Assembly (NCBI RefSeq): GCF_001612965.1
Contig: NZ_BDBL01000003.1
Span: 124,001 to 188,000, forward strand
Origin: Nocardia kruczakiae NBRC 101016
GTDB lineage: Bacteria > Actinomycetota > Actinomycetes > Mycobacteriales > Mycobacteriaceae
Length of the DNA stretch: 64,000 nucleotides
Reading direction: 5' to 3'
Part shown: positions 29,601 through 37,568 of the stretch, one piece after another
Position numbering within the stretch: the first letter of the stretch is position 1
Layout of the letters: every line of letters begins with the position of its first letter
Made by a program: the position numbers and the translations under genes
Notes under the pieces: generated by a model
Told to the model about the DNA's origin: nothing
The model's input: only the letters and a program-made list of their open reading frames with translations
Database searches by the model: none

Positions 29601-30044
29601 CGGATCCAGCCCCTGCATCCGCAGCGCCCGCAGCGCGGCGACCTGGGCGAGGAAGACACCCGGCATCGAGACCGCGGCGGAGCGCAGCGCCTGCGCGGAC
29701 GGCGCCGCCGACTCCTCCCCTTCCTCGCCGTCGGCGAGCTCGTCCTCGAGCATCCACGCGATCGGGTCGAAGCCGACGGGCCGGACCACCAGCAGCTGCG
29801 CCGCCACCGGTTCCAGCCGCGCGTCCGCCTCGCGCACGAGCGCGGTCAGCTCGGGCTCGAGTGCGCTGTCGCGGCCGATCTCCTCGAGCTCACGCAGCCA
29901 CTGCGCCCCCTGGCCCCCGAAGGCCAGCGCGTACTTCTCACCACCGAGCAGGCGATCCAGCAGCGACGACTTGATACCCGTATCCGAAACTCCCCCAACG
30001 ACCTTCGCGTTCGTTCCGGTCCCGGTGCGTTCGTTGATCGTCAA
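20685..30044 (-). CDS. fas: type I fatty acid synthase (multidomain FAS-I)
   Basis: A 3119-residue cytosolic megasynthase that makes the fatty acyl-CoAs feeding mycolate synthesis. Domains in order: acetyltransferase (GHSQGLLAAEAA, Ser about 160); enoyl reductase TIM barrel (LAGMTPTTVDAKIVAAAAN, about 433); dehydratase hot-dog (SGDHNPIHTSNAA, about 1270); malonyl/palmitoyl transferase (GHSVGEYNALAAVAGV, about 1478); ACP region (about 1820-1980); ketoreductase (TGASKGSIAASIAGRLLAGG, about 2155); ketosynthase (PVAACATAAVSVEEG, Cys about 2750, with SKHDTS and SLTGHAKGG). TTG at 30044 begins MTINERTG, like the mycobacterial N-terminus MTIHEH. An upstream in-frame start at 30119 adds only a basic, non-homologous stretch. 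The gene is GC-rich and intact. Confidence 0.97.
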   Translation of the reverse strand: MTINERTGTGTNAKVVGGVSDTGIKSSLLDRLLGGEKYALAFGGQGAQWLRELEEIGRDSALEPELTALVREADARLEPVAAQLLVVRPVGFDPIAWMLEDELADGEEGEESAAPSAQALRSAAVSMPGVFLAQVAALRALRMQGLDPAEHAPTGIVGHSQGLLAAEAATAHGARDAELLALAQLIGAAATLVARRRGLIPVGDKSPMVAVSNVDPDELRAVVAEVSEGVDPNVAAVVSIRNGRRRAVLSGTVAQLERVRQRCAEINAEQTRDRDAKKRGGAVFAPVFEDVQVEVAFHHPALAETVELVSTWAAQCEIDTELAAQLARSILVDPVDWVQAVDDTVSGGAQWILDIGPGDLLSRLTQGSLKGTGVGIVAVATRPGQRSLFTPGAAPQVAPAWDAFAPKPIRLPNGRIVVETSFTRLTGRSPILLAGMTPTTVDAKIVAAAANAGHWAELAGGGQVTEQIFADRVAELKTLLQPGRAVQFNSLFLDPYLWKLQLGGKRLVQRSRTAGAPFDGVVVTAGIPELDEAVALIAELTEVGITHVAFKPGTVAQIRAVLRIADEVPDYPVIMHIEGGRAGGHHSWEDLDDLLLETYAELRNRDNVVVCVGGGIGTPERATEYLTGEWSVSHGYPKMPLDGVLVGTAAMATLEATTAPEVKQLLVDTPGTPDWVAAGTATGGMASGRSQLGADIHEIDNSASRTGRLLDEVAGDAEAVAARRDEIIEALDSTAKPYFGDVATMTYLRWLERYVELAALLPEHQRAGRDGFDCGTDLGDAIADATRSVWADITWRDRFAEMVRRVEGRLNPADRGRIPTLFDDDSVFERPVHVICTLKEHYPAAAETVLHPADVPFFVSLCKTPGKPVNFVPVVDADVRRWWRSDSLWQAHDPRYTADQVCVIPGTVSVAGITRVDEPVGELLDRFEQDTAYTLIRGGVTPAAVDGRRRAAIGSGAIDIVLAAPDVQWAGRTTTNPVHRLGDLHEWTVDAQGALHRPTGATLVPATGPDADNAYVELTVPLSPANEVRIRITVPGSVYNGGAPVVTEADAETAMSALLAVAAGQALPEVKSANGTHVAHVNLAWTPDMVADHAGVTGSGLPEGLSTIGRRVPDVLVGACWPAVFAVLGASRAEGENGSVSSVIEGMLDLVHLDHQVDLVRELPSDPAVLSVRAESASVIDTDLGRVVEVRVTVGVMRDHGLETPTVATLVERFAIRGRNGAGELTDPPRAAGTVSEEATETPRRRRRDVTLTAPRAMAAFAEVSGDHNPIHTSNAAAKLAGLGSPIVHGMWLSAAAQHAVSAVDPESPLPARTVTAWTTRFLGMVRPGAQIDVRVERIAVDRGCEIVEVSCRTGGDLVMTATARLAAPKTVYAFPGQGIQTKGMGLDARSRSKAAKQVWDRADKHTREALGFSILAVVRDNPTYLKARGVEYRHPQGVLHLTQFTQVAMATLGVAQVAELREAGAFVEGAMLAGHSVGEYNALAAVAGVLPLEAVLEVVFQRGSAMHELVPRDAQGRSDYRMAAIRPSQIGLPDAEVIDFVAGVGERAGEFLEVVNLNLRGSQYAIAGTVAGLEELEAEIERRRAEFGGKRAFVLVPGIDVPFHSTVLRKGVPEFRNKLEELLPENLHPEILAGRYIPNLVPRPFSLERDFIAEIAGYVPSEPLRAVLDDFESWAARPEELCRVVLIELLAWQFASPVRWIETQDLLFTDTGRGGLGVERFVEIGLAATPTVANLAGNTLKLPQYAGTKVEVLNIEREAGVVYSTDTDPAAVDEPEEIVAEAVPAETAAAAAAAPAPVAASGGPRPDDITFTAADATRVLIALWTKLRLDQIGPVDTIEALCDGVSSRRNQLLVDLGSELSLGAIDGAADADMGALSATVDRLARTYKPFGSVLSDAIGDHLRKVFGPSGKRPAAIADRVKKVWQLGDGWAHHVTAEVSLGTREGASVRGGDLGGLVSGALSDGAAVDAAIDAAVQAVAARRGVSVALPAAGGGGGATVDAAALGEFTEQITGRDGVLATAARVVLEQLGLTDQVSAPEASDESLVDLVSAELGSDWPRLVAPAFDARKAVLIDDRWATAREDLATLWLDTDAEVDEDRIAGFAGTGAAVAAQANWWRQQAMKQARSVLAGAYEQIARTATATDEGVWSSDTAVITGASKGSIAASIAGRLLAGGATVILTTSKLDDDRLAFYKQLYREHARAGAALWVVPANMASYSDIDALIEWVGNEQTDNAGGAKVLVKPAMTPTLLLPFAAPRVAGDLADAGARAEMEMRVLLWSVERLIGGLSALGADHDVDAKLHVVLPGSPNRGMFGGDGAYGESKAALDAVIAKWRVEKSWAQRVTMVHAMIGWVRGTGLMGHNDPLVAAVEKAGVHTWSTQEMADELLKWCTSRARAVTATGPQQIDLTGGLAGAKLDLSALADDVEREPEAVDEDERATVPALPVPPTLTSALPTPEWGAVTADLADMVVIIGAGELGPYGSARTRFEMEVADELSAAGVLELAWTTGLVTWENDPKPGWYDVESGDYVEESELAERYHDAVVQRCGIRRYGDDGSMIDNAAPLLTSVFLDRDLSFVVNSEAEARAFYAADPEHTVISPVADSSDWQVIRQAGTEIRVPRKAKLSRTVGGQIPEGWDPTRWGISPDMASSVDRVALWNIVCTVDAFLSSGFSPAELMSWVHPAMVTNTQGTGMGGMSSMRSLYIDNLLGEPRANDILQEALPNVALAHVVQSYVGSYGGMIHPVAACATAAVSVEEGVDKIRLGKAEVVVAGGYDDLGIEGIVGFGDMSATADSAAMSAKGISDRYFSRANDRRRGGFVESQGGGTVLLARGDIAAEFGLPVLGVVAFAQSFADGVHTSIPAPGLGALGAGRGGAESRLAAELRKLGVTPDEIAVISKHDTSTAANDPNESELHERLAGALGRSEGAPMFVISQKSLTGHAKGGAAAFQLIGLCQVLEQGVIPPNRSLDCVDEKMAEYPHLVWPRQPLRFADRFALKAGLVTSLGFGHVSGLLAVVHPQAFVEALDPQRRDDYLRRAEERRLAGRQRLVEAMCGGEPLYERPADRRLGGDGTPAKQIRQLEADVLLSAQARLGAEGLYLAHGSCGTGELAGNREAEK

Positions 30045-30431
30045 GACGTATCGACTTCCTTCTCGTGGCGGCTCACCCCGCGGGGCCCGCTCGCTCTTGC
30101 GTGCACAGGCGTCCCTCACCCCTGAGGACCTGACGAAGCCTCAGGTTCGCACAAAATCATGAGGAAAGCCTCACGTTTCCCCGACGCCCGCACCCCTACC
30201 CTCGAGTATTTCGGTACGTACGTACAAGAACGGCTCCAAACATGACCCTCCCTCATGTTTGAACCCCCAGGTGGCAGGGTTACTTGGAAGTCAGAAAGTT
30301 GAGGGTTCCTCATATTGGGAGTTGCCAAATCGTTATAATCCCAGTTCGTGTTACCCGTGGGTACACGACACCCCCGCGCGGCTTCGCGATCCGCCTCCGG
30401 GCCGGTAGAGTTTGGACGGTCGTACCATCAC
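30045..30431. other. fas upstream region
   Basis: This gap of about 390 bp contains no gene and must hold the fas promoter and the promoter of the divergent tRNA-Leu. Near the middle is a self-complementary run GTACGTACGTAC, and an inverted repeat is listed separately. Confidence 0.5.
30237..30261. promoter_or_regulatory. 9-bp inverted repeat upstream of fas
   Basis: CAAACATGA (30237-30245) and TCATGTTTG (30253-30261) are exact complements with a 7-bp spacer, about 190 bp upstream of the fas start. M. tuberculosis fas is controlled by the TetR-type activator FasR through inverted repeats upstream of the gene. This is a candidate site of that kind; binding is not shown. Confidence 0.4.
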
Positions 30432-30513
<82 letters not shown>

Positions 30514-30677
30514 CCGTTTCGTGTCACTGGTGACACATTCGGCGTCCGCGTGTGTGAGCGCACTCAACCACGCGAAGGACGACCAGTGACAACAGTCTGT
30601 GACCCGCGCATTTTTGTCGCACGAATGCTACTTTTCGGTGCTTTCTTTCGACCCTCATTGCCCCGCGGTGTGCGGGG

Positions 30678-31106
30678 GTGGTGCGCGTGATCGCACCGGT
30701 GATCCCACCGCAGACGCCCTTGCAGCAGCTGATCCACGGCCCGCATTCGTTTGCCCCGCTGCCTGTTCCCGCACCGGACGCCGACCTCGTCGTCGGGATG
30801 TCCACGGTCGGGCGAGGCGGGCGGGTCGTGGATCGCAAGGTCTTTGCCGCGCTGGGCTGGGAGGCCGGCGACCGGCTTATGCTGCGCTGCGCCGAGCACG
30901 GAATCCTCGTCGCCTCCGCCGACCCCGAGGGCCCGATCCTGATGCGCGACGGGACCATTCATATCCCCTTGCGGCAACGGCGCCGCGTGCAGTTGGTCAT
31001 CGGCGACCGCGCCCTCCTACTCGGCAGACGGGATCGGCTGGCGATCGTCGCGCCCGCCGCGATCAAGACGGTGCTCGCTCCCGCCCTGGCCCTGCTGGAG
31101 CGCTGA
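30678..31106 (+). CDS. AbrB/SpoVT-like DNA-binding protein, recombinase partner
   Basis: A protein of up to 142 residues. The segment STVGRGGRVVDRKVFAALGW then EAGDRLMLRC resembles a swapped-hairpin AbrB domain, and a second similar unit (IPLRQRRRVQLVIGDRALLL) follows. Three GTG codons (30678, 30681, 30687) are possible starts. The stop is five bases before the ATG of a tyrosine recombinase. A diverged copy of this two-gene unit is at 46191-47725. Inferred role: regulating or assisting the recombinase. Confidence 0.5.
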   Translation: MVRVIAPVIPPQTPLQQLIHGPHSFAPLPVPAPDADLVVGMSTVGRGGRVVDRKVFAALGWEAGDRLMLRCAEHGILVASADPEGPILMRDGTIHIPLRQRRRVQLVIGDRALLLGRRDRLAIVAPAAIKTVLAPALALLER

Positions 31107-31111
31107 CACCG

Positions 31112-32149
31112 ATGACCAACAACACGTCACCAGTGGCGTCGGCCGAGGCGGTCGCGGCCGCGCGGGTTCTGCTGGCGCAGATGGGGATCAGCCCCGCCGA
31201 TCTCGTCGGCACCGCCGCGCTCGTCCCGACCTTCGCCGAGGTCATCCCGCAGGTGCGGGCCACGCTGCGTCCCGGCACGATGCGCACCTACGACGCGCAT
31301 CTGCGGCGGCTGGAAACACAATGGGCGACACGGCGCCTCGACGAGCCGACCCAAGCCGACCTCGAGGCCATGGCCCGAGCCGTCCAAGAGCGCGCCCGCG
31401 CCAACCGAGCCTCACGCGGCGGAGGCAGCGCGGTCGAGCATTTCGTCAGCGCGGTGCGCTGCGTGTACCGCTACGCCGAGAGCACAGGCTGGATCCGCCC
31501 CAGCGACAACCCCGCCCGCAAGGTCGCCAAGCCGACACGAAAACCCTCACACCGCTATGCGATTCCGTCCGGGCAACTGGCCGAGATCTGCGCGGTGGCC
31601 GCCGAGACCGGCAACGACGGGGAACTGGACTCGCTGATCCTGCGCCTGCACATCGAGACCGCGTGCCGGCGCAGCGGCGCGCTCGCCCTGCGACCGCACG
31701 ACCTCGACGCCGACCAATGCCTGGTGTGGCTACAGGAAAAAGACGGCACCGACCGCTGGCAGCCGGTCTCCCCCACACTCATGCGCCACCTGCGCGCCCA
31801 CGCCGCCGCTCGCAACGCGCCAGTGTCGGGGCAGCTGCTGCGCTACCGCAACGGCGCACCGATCACTTCGCGGCGCTACGACCACATCTGGGCGCGCATC
31901 GGCGAAGAGTTGCCGTGGGTGGCCGTGCAGGGCGTGACCATGCACTGGCTTCGCCATACCACCCTCACATGGGTGGAACGCACCTTCGGCTACGCCGTGG
32001 CCCGCGCCTACGCCGGCCACCACGGCAAGACCGCGGGCACCACGGCCACCTACGTCAAAGCCAACCTGCTCGAAGTCGCCGCAGCCCTGGCCATACTCAC
32101 CGGCGAGCCCCACCCTCTCGCCACGGCCGAAGGACCTGCGGCCACATGA
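31112..32149 (+). CDS. tyrosine recombinase/integrase (copy 1)
   Basis: A 345-residue site-specific recombinase. The N-terminal SAM-like core-binding domain (about 40-130; LRPGTMRTYDAHLRRLETQW) is followed by the catalytic domain with Arg in HIETACRRSGALAL (about 183), HWLRHTTLTW (His, Arg about 277-280), YAGHHGKT and the nucleophile Tyr in TATYVK (about 314). It lies beside tRNA-Leu, but I could not find a duplicated tRNA-Leu 3' end in the window. Its stop overlaps the start of the next gene (ATGA). Confidence 0.9.
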   Translation: MTNNTSPVASAEAVAAARVLLAQMGISPADLVGTAALVPTFAEVIPQVRATLRPGTMRTYDAHLRRLETQWATRRLDEPTQADLEAMARAVQERARANRASRGGGSAVEHFVSAVRCVYRYAESTGWIRPSDNPARKVAKPTRKPSHRYAIPSGQLAEICAVAAETGNDGELDSLILRLHIETACRRSGALALRPHDLDADQCLVWLQEKDGTDRWQPVSPTLMRHLRAHAAARNAPVSGQLLRYRNGAPITSRRYDHIWARIGEELPWVAVQGVTMHWLRHTTLTWVERTFGYAVARAYAGHHGKTAGTTATYVKANLLEVAAALAILTGEPHPLATAEGPAAT

Positions 32150-32994
32150 ACACTGCCGCGTGCACACCGGATCCCCGCTCGGCCGAAGGACCACATCACA
32201 TGCCCGCACCCGACACCGTCGTGCGCACCCCCACCCTGCCGAGCGTCCCGGAGCGTGCGCACGGTCCCGACCGTGCGCACGCCTTCTTCTGGTGCGTGCT
32301 CGCCGCCTCCGCGACGGTGAGCGTGACCGGCAACGCAGTGCACGCCGTCCTGCACGCACCGGCCCCGCCGATCGCCGGTGCGGTCGCAGTGGTGCCACCG
32401 ATCGCGTTGCTGACCGCTGTGCACGGCGTCACCGTGCTGCAGCGAAAGCAGGTGCGCAGCACCGCCGCCCACCGACTCGCCGTCGTGCTGACCGTCCTCA
32501 TCGCGGCGGGCGCGTTCTGGCTGTCGTTCACCGCGTTGCGGTCCCTCGCCGAACTCGCCGGCATCCCGCACAACCAGGCATGGCTATGGCCGCTGATCAT
32601 CGAAGGCTCGATGACCCAAGCCACCGTCGCCCTCATCTCGATCACACAACCACCCCACGACACCAGCACCGCACCAGAAGCCACAGCGTCCGCCGGACCG
32701 ACGACAGTTCTTGACACATTGCCGGAATCTTCGGGCACCCCGGTCGACGAGGACGCCGTGCGCACGACGGAAGGGACCGTTGCGGGCACAACTTCATGGA
32801 GCGAAATCGCGGCGGTCATCTGCGCACGCGACCCCGCCCGCCGCCGAGACCCTGACGAGGTCGCACACATCCTGGCGTTGCATTACGCCGAAGGACTCAA
32901 AGCCACCGAGATCGCCAAGCGAACCCATCGCAGCCGATCAACCGTCAGCAGAATTCTCACCCGAGCCCAGGCGCTCGACCCACCCACGACATGA
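32146..32994 (+). CDS. DUF2637-type membrane protein with C-terminal HTH
   Basis: A 282-residue protein. Four membrane helices lie between about residues 45 and 170 (FFWCVLAASATVSVTGNAVH, VVPPIALLTAVHGVTVL, LAVVLTVLIAAGAFWLSFTA, LWPLIIEGSMTQATVALISI), the DUF2637 pattern common on actinobacterial integrative and conjugative elements. The C-terminus adds a Trp/Glu-rich segment and a helix-turn-helix (LKATEIAKRTHRSRSTVSRI). It is translationally coupled to the integrase. Role in transfer or element biology is inferred. Confidence 0.75.
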   Translation: MNTAACTPDPRSAEGPHHMPAPDTVVRTPTLPSVPERAHGPDRAHAFFWCVLAASATVSVTGNAVHAVLHAPAPPIAGAVAVVPPIALLTAVHGVTVLQRKQVRSTAAHRLAVVLTVLIAAGAFWLSFTALRSLAELAGIPHNQAWLWPLIIEGSMTQATVALISITQPPHDTSTAPEATASAGPTTVLDTLPESSGTPVDEDAVRTTEGTVAGTTSWSEIAAVICARDPARRRDPDEVAHILALHYAEGLKATEIAKRTHRSRSTVSRILTRAQALDPPTT

Positions 32995-33446
32995 TCTTCT
33001 ATCCGCGACAAACGGACCCGCCGACAGTGAAGACAGGACGCCGTTGTCGATGCGCGCCATCGTCGGGGGCCGGGTAAGAGAGGCCAGACAACGCCGAGCC
33101 TGGCGCTACGGCGCGCGACACTCGACGCGACGACCAACGCCCGCGCTTATCCACGCCCCGACGCCGGGCCGCTTGCGGCAACGAGAGGCCCGAGGCAATA
33201 GATCCGCAACCCCCACCATCACTCTCCCCATCACCACATCATTACACCCCCATCCATTCACCCCCACATTCCACTCATACACATAACCCCCAACTCCCTC
33301 TCCCCCATCACCCCTCACTCCCATAATCCACACACCACACGCAGACCTCCTGCACTCCGGCTGAGAGTTTCCTTACGACGTGGCGAAACGGCGCAAATTG
33401 ATACAAACTACCTCCCTTCCAGCCCTCGCATTCCGAAAGTTGTTGG
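32995..33446. other. intergenic region upstream of the relaxase
   Basis: No gene is supported. Its main feature is a 134-nt tract without any G on the + strand (33207-33340), listed separately. As the gap before a MobF relaxase it could contain oriT, but no nick-site consensus is evident to me. Confidence 0.4.
33207..33340 (+). repeat. G-free, C-rich tract with repeated CCCCCA units
   Basis: Not one G occurs over 134 bases, in a genome where G is about a third of bases. CCCCCA/CCCCA runs recur at roughly 15-35 bp intervals. The complementary strand therefore has several runs of four to five G, able to form G-quadruplexes. Confidence 0.7.
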
Positions 33447-36400
33447 GTGTCTGATGGATACGTGACAGCGACGCTGCACAAGATCCTCGCCGGCACCAGC
33501 TACCTGTACTACCAACGCCAGGTAGCCGCCGCCGATGCCACCGACCTGGGCAACTCCAGCCTGGCCGACTACTACTCCACCCGCGGCGAAGCACCCGGCA
33601 CCTGGCACGGCACCGGCCTTGCCGCCCTCGACATCTCAGCCGGCGAACAGGTCACCGAGGACCAGATGCGTTCGTTGTTCGGCCTCGGCCGACACCCCAA
33701 CGCCACCGCCATCGAATACCAAATCGTCACCGAAGCAATCGCGAACGGCGCCAAACCCAAAGACGCCGCGTACGCGGCCAAACAAGCCAGCCGACTCGGC
33801 AAAGCCTTCCCAGCCCGACACGGCGACAACACATTCCGCACCCGATGCGCCCAGGCATATAGGGAACACAACCTCTCCCACGGACTCGACGCCAACGCCG
33901 CCATCGGCGAAGACACCCGCGCCCAGATCCGGACCGAGGTCGCCACAGCGATGTTCGTTGAAAACTACGACCGCGCACCCCTCGACGATCGAGAACTGTC
34001 CGGGTTCGTCGCCCGCATCTCCCGGCCCCAATCGGCAGCGGTCGCCGGGTTCGACATCACCTTCTCCCCCGTCAAAAGCGTCTCCGCGCTGTGGGCCATC
34101 GCACCCAAACCCATCGCCGACGCCATACAGGCCGCCCACAACGCCGCCGTCGACGACGCCATCACGTGGTTGGAAAACAACGCCACCTACACCCGCCTCG
34201 GCACCGGAGGTGTACGGCAAGTCGACGTCGAAGGACTCATCGCCGCACGCTTCACCCATCGCGAATCCCGCTCCGGCGACCCCGATCTGCACACCCACAT
34301 GCTCATCGCCAACCGAGTACGCACCCTTGATGGCAAATGGCGCACCCTCGATGGCACCCACTTCTACCGCAACCTCGTCGTGGTCAGCGAGATCTACAAC
34401 ACCCGCCTCGAACACCACCTCGAAACCAACCTCGGCATCCGATTCACCGAACGGCCCGCACCCACCCCGAACAAACGACCCATCCGCGAAATCGTCGGCA
34501 TCCCAATCGAGTTGCTTCGCCACTGGTCGCGCCGCGACGCCGCCATCACCGAACGACTCGATTCGCTTGCGGTGTCGTTTCAGCAGCAGCTCGGGCGTGA
34601 ACCGACACCGAAAGAACTATTCGCCCTCGCAGAGCGGGCCACTCTCGAAACCCGCCCGGCCAAACACCTCTCGCGTTCCTACGCCCAGCAACGCCACGGC
34701 TGGCACCTCGACGCCGCCACAGTTCTCGGCGGACCGAACATGGTCGAGGCCACCGTCTCTTCGGTGCTCAATCGCCCTACAGGTGCTCGCCCGACAGTCG
34801 ACGAGGCGTGGATTTCCCGCACCGCCGACGAAGTTGTCACCGTCGTTTCCGGGCAACGCTCGGTGTGGCAACACCACCACATCCGAGCTGAAACCGAACG
34901 CCAAACCCGCGGCCACATCCACCCGATGCAATGGCCGAACGTGGTCGAAGCCGTCATCCGCGAGGCGCTTTCACCCACACGATCGCTCGCCCGCGGCGAC
35001 CCGGACATCACCGCCGAACCAGTCCTCCAACATCCACCGACAATCTTCCAACGCCGCGACGGAACCAGTGTCTACACCGTTCCCGGCAGTCAGACCTACA
35101 CCTCCGCGCGCCGACTCGGCACCGAACAACGCCTCATCGACCTCTCCATACAACCCGGCGCACGCACTCTCCCCGCCGATGTGGTCACCTCCGCGATCAA
35201 CTCCTACAACACCGATCCCGCCAACTTCGGCAAGCCGTTGAACCCCGGGCAGGTCGCCGTCGTCACCGAATTCGCGTGCTCACCCCTGCGCATCGCGGTC
35301 GCGAACGCGCCCGCCGGCACCGGCAAAACCACCGCCATGCGCGTGTTCGTCAACGCCTGGCACGCCTCCGGCGGCACCGTCCTCGGCCTCGCACCCACCG
35401 CCGCCGCAGCCGCCGTCCTCGCCGAAACCACCGGCATCCGAGTCGAAACCGTCGACCGGGTCCTGCACATTCTCGACCAACACACGGCCACCGCTCAGAC
35501 GATCACCGACTCTCCATATCCGCCACGGTTGCCGGAATGGCTGCTACAGGTCGACGCCCGCACACTGGTCGTCATCGACGAGCACGTCAAACTCGCCGAC
35601 GACAAACGGCTACGCCTGTTCGAATTCCTCACCCACCGCGACGCCACCATCCGCTGCCTCGGCGACACCGCACAACTACCCTCCATCGAACCCGGCGGCA
35701 CAGCCACCGACCTCACCGCAACCACCACCGTCACCATGACCGACGTCGTCCGCTTCGCCGACCCCCACGAAGCCGCCGCCAGCCTCGCCCTCCGCGACGG
35801 CGACCCCGCTGGCCTGGGCTACTACCTCGACCACCAGCGCATCCACTCCGGCAGCCCCGCCGCCACTGCGGACAAGACCTACATGGCGTGGTTCGCCGAC
35901 CACCACGCCGGACGAGACACCCTCATGCTCGCCCCCACCCACGACCTCGTCACCGAACTCAACACCCGCGCCCGCACCGACCGACTCACCCGCAACCCCA
36001 CACCTCCCGGCCCGGCAGTCGTTGTCTCCGACGGAGAATGCGCGTCAGTCGGGGACGTCATCTGCACCCGACGCAACAACCCGCGCCTGCGCCTCGGCGA
36101 GACCGATTGGGTGCGCAACGGCTACCGATGGACCATCACCGCCGTCCACCCTGACCGCAGCCTCACCGCCACACACCTGCGCGCCCGCCGACAACCCGGC
36201 GCCACCACCGTGCTGCCCGCCGACTACGTCGCCGAACACGTACGCCTCGGCTACGCGATGACCATCGACTCCGCCCAAGGCATCACCGTCGACACCTGCC
36301 ACACCGCACTCACCGGCAACGAATCACGCAACCAGCTCTACGTCGCCATGACCCGCGGCACCCACGCCAACCACGCCTACATCCCCACCACCACCGACCA

Positions 36401-37568
36401 CAGCGAAGCCTCCCCCTGGACCGAACCCGCCATCCTTCCCCGCACCAGCACCGAGACCCTGCAACGCATCCTCGCCCGCGACGCCACCCACACCAGCGCC
36501 CACGCCAACCTCCGCGACACCCTCAACCCCCACAAACGACTCGGCCACGCCATCGACACCTACCACGACGCCATCGGCCTGGCCGTCGAAAACACCCTCG
36601 CCGACGACCGTCTCGACCAACTCGATCGCGCCGCAGAAGAACTATTGCCCGGCCTCACCGACGCGCCCGCCTACCCCGTCCTGCGCCAGCATCTCGCCGC
36701 CCTCGCCCTAACCGGACACGACCCTGCCCACGCGCTTCAACAGGCCGCGAGCGCACGAGAACTCGACACCGCCCACGACCCGGCCGCCGTCCTCGACTGG
36801 CGCCTCGACACCACCGGCAACCACTCCACCGGCACCGGGCCACTGCCCTGGACACGCGCAATCCCCGCCGAACTCCCGGACAACGAGACCACTCAGCAGC
36901 TCCACGCACGCGCCCGCATCATCACCACACTCGTCACCCAAATAAATGCGGACGTCGAAACATGGACACCAGCGACAGCACCCCCATGGGCGCGAACACT
37001 GCTCGAAAATCGTGACCTCACAGCAAAACTCGCCATATGGCGAGCCGCCCACCGCATCCCCGATACCGACCTTCGCCCCACCGGACCACGCCGCTACCCG
37101 ACAGCCGAACGCCACTACCAACAGCGTCTCGACACCCGCATAATCGACACCCTCGGCGACCTGCACACCGCCACCCACACCTGGGCGCCACTCGCCAAAC
37201 GCATCGACACGCGTCTGACCACCGACCCCTGGTGGCCGGTCCTCGCCCAGAACCTCGACACCGCCGCCGACGCCGGCCACGACATCGAAACCCTCCTCAC
37301 CACCGCAGCCGCCCAACGCCCACTGCCTGACGACATGCCCGCCGCCGCCCTGTGGTACCGCATCGACCTCACCAAAACATCCGCAGCGCCGTCCGAAGAA
37401 GCTGACGCAGCCACACCCCCCGAACAGTCGCCACGTGCGCAAACGATCCAAGACGCCGTCGACATCGCCCTGCCACACGGAGTCGAATTCGATCGTTTCG
37501 AGCCAGGTCCTTTGGACCATGCGGAACCGGACACCGGCGCCCAGTGTGGCTATGACTTCGAACTGTAG
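33447..37568 (+). CDS. MobF-family conjugative relaxase-helicase (TrwC/TraA-like)
   Basis: A 1373-residue protein that should nick oriT and unwind DNA for conjugation. The relaxase domain has N-terminal tyrosines (SYLYYQR, Tyr19/21/22) and the metal-binding DLHTHMLIANRV (about 280). The helicase domain has Walker A NAPAGTGKTTAMR (about 621), VIDEHVKLAD, GDTAQLPSIEPGG (about 737), MTIDSAQGITVD and LYVAMTRGTHAN (about 966). The last 400 residues are helical and unassigned. GTG at 33447 or 33462 may be the start. The sequence is very rich in ACC/CCC codons. Confidence 0.9.
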   Translation: MSDGYVTATLHKILAGTSYLYYQRQVAAADATDLGNSSLADYYSTRGEAPGTWHGTGLAALDISAGEQVTEDQMRSLFGLGRHPNATAIEYQIVTEAIANGAKPKDAAYAAKQASRLGKAFPARHGDNTFRTRCAQAYREHNLSHGLDANAAIGEDTRAQIRTEVATAMFVENYDRAPLDDRELSGFVARISRPQSAAVAGFDITFSPVKSVSALWAIAPKPIADAIQAAHNAAVDDAITWLENNATYTRLGTGGVRQVDVEGLIAARFTHRESRSGDPDLHTHMLIANRVRTLDGKWRTLDGTHFYRNLVVVSEIYNTRLEHHLETNLGIRFTERPAPTPNKRPIREIVGIPIELLRHWSRRDAAITERLDSLAVSFQQQLGREPTPKELFALAERATLETRPAKHLSRSYAQQRHGWHLDAATVLGGPNMVEATVSSVLNRPTGARPTVDEAWISRTADEVVTVVSGQRSVWQHHHIRAETERQTRGHIHPMQWPNVVEAVIREALSPTRSLARGDPDITAEPVLQHPPTIFQRRDGTSVYTVPGSQTYTSARRLGTEQRLIDLSIQPGARTLPADVVTSAINSYNTDPANFGKPLNPGQVAVVTEFACSPLRIAVANAPAGTGKTTAMRVFVNAWHASGGTVLGLAPTAAAAAVLAETTGIRVETVDRVLHILDQHTATAQTITDSPYPPRLPEWLLQVDARTLVVIDEHVKLADDKRLRLFEFLTHRDATIRCLGDTAQLPSIEPGGTATDLTATTTVTMTDVVRFADPHEAAASLALRDGDPAGLGYYLDHQRIHSGSPAATADKTYMAWFADHHAGRDTLMLAPTHDLVTELNTRARTDRLTRNPTPPGPAVVVSDGECASVGDVICTRRNNPRLRLGETDWVRNGYRWTITAVHPDRSLTATHLRARRQPGATTVLPADYVAEHVRLGYAMTIDSAQGITVDTCHTALTGNESRNQLYVAMTRGTHANHAYIPTTTDHSEASPWTEPAILPRTSTETLQRILARDATHTSAHANLRDTLNPHKRLGHAIDTYHDAIGLAVENTLADDRLDQLDRAAEELLPGLTDAPAYPVLRQHLAALALTGHDPAHALQQAASARELDTAHDPAAVLDWRLDTTGNHSTGTGPLPWTRAIPAELPDNETTQQLHARARIITTLVTQINADVETWTPATAPPWARTLLENRDLTAKLAIWRAAHRIPDTDLRPTGPRRYPTAERHYQQRLDTRIIDTLGDLHTATHTWAPLAKRIDTRLTTDPWWPVLAQNLDTAADAGHDIETLLTTAAAQRPLPDDMPAAALWYRIDLTKTSAAPSEEADAATPPEQSPRAQTIQDAVDIALPHGVEFDRFEPGPLDHAEPDTGAQCGYDFEL

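Noticed and set aside
21297..30125. A 2942-codon open frame antisense to fas
   Set aside because: It is a by-product of extreme third-position GC in fas. The fas frame carries all enzyme motifs and the antisense product is low-complexity Arg/Gly/His-rich sequence with no domain.
33045..33286. A coding frame through the G-free tract
   Set aside because: The product would be mostly Thr, Pro, His and Ser from CCC/ACC runs, with no RBS. The composition explains the open frame.
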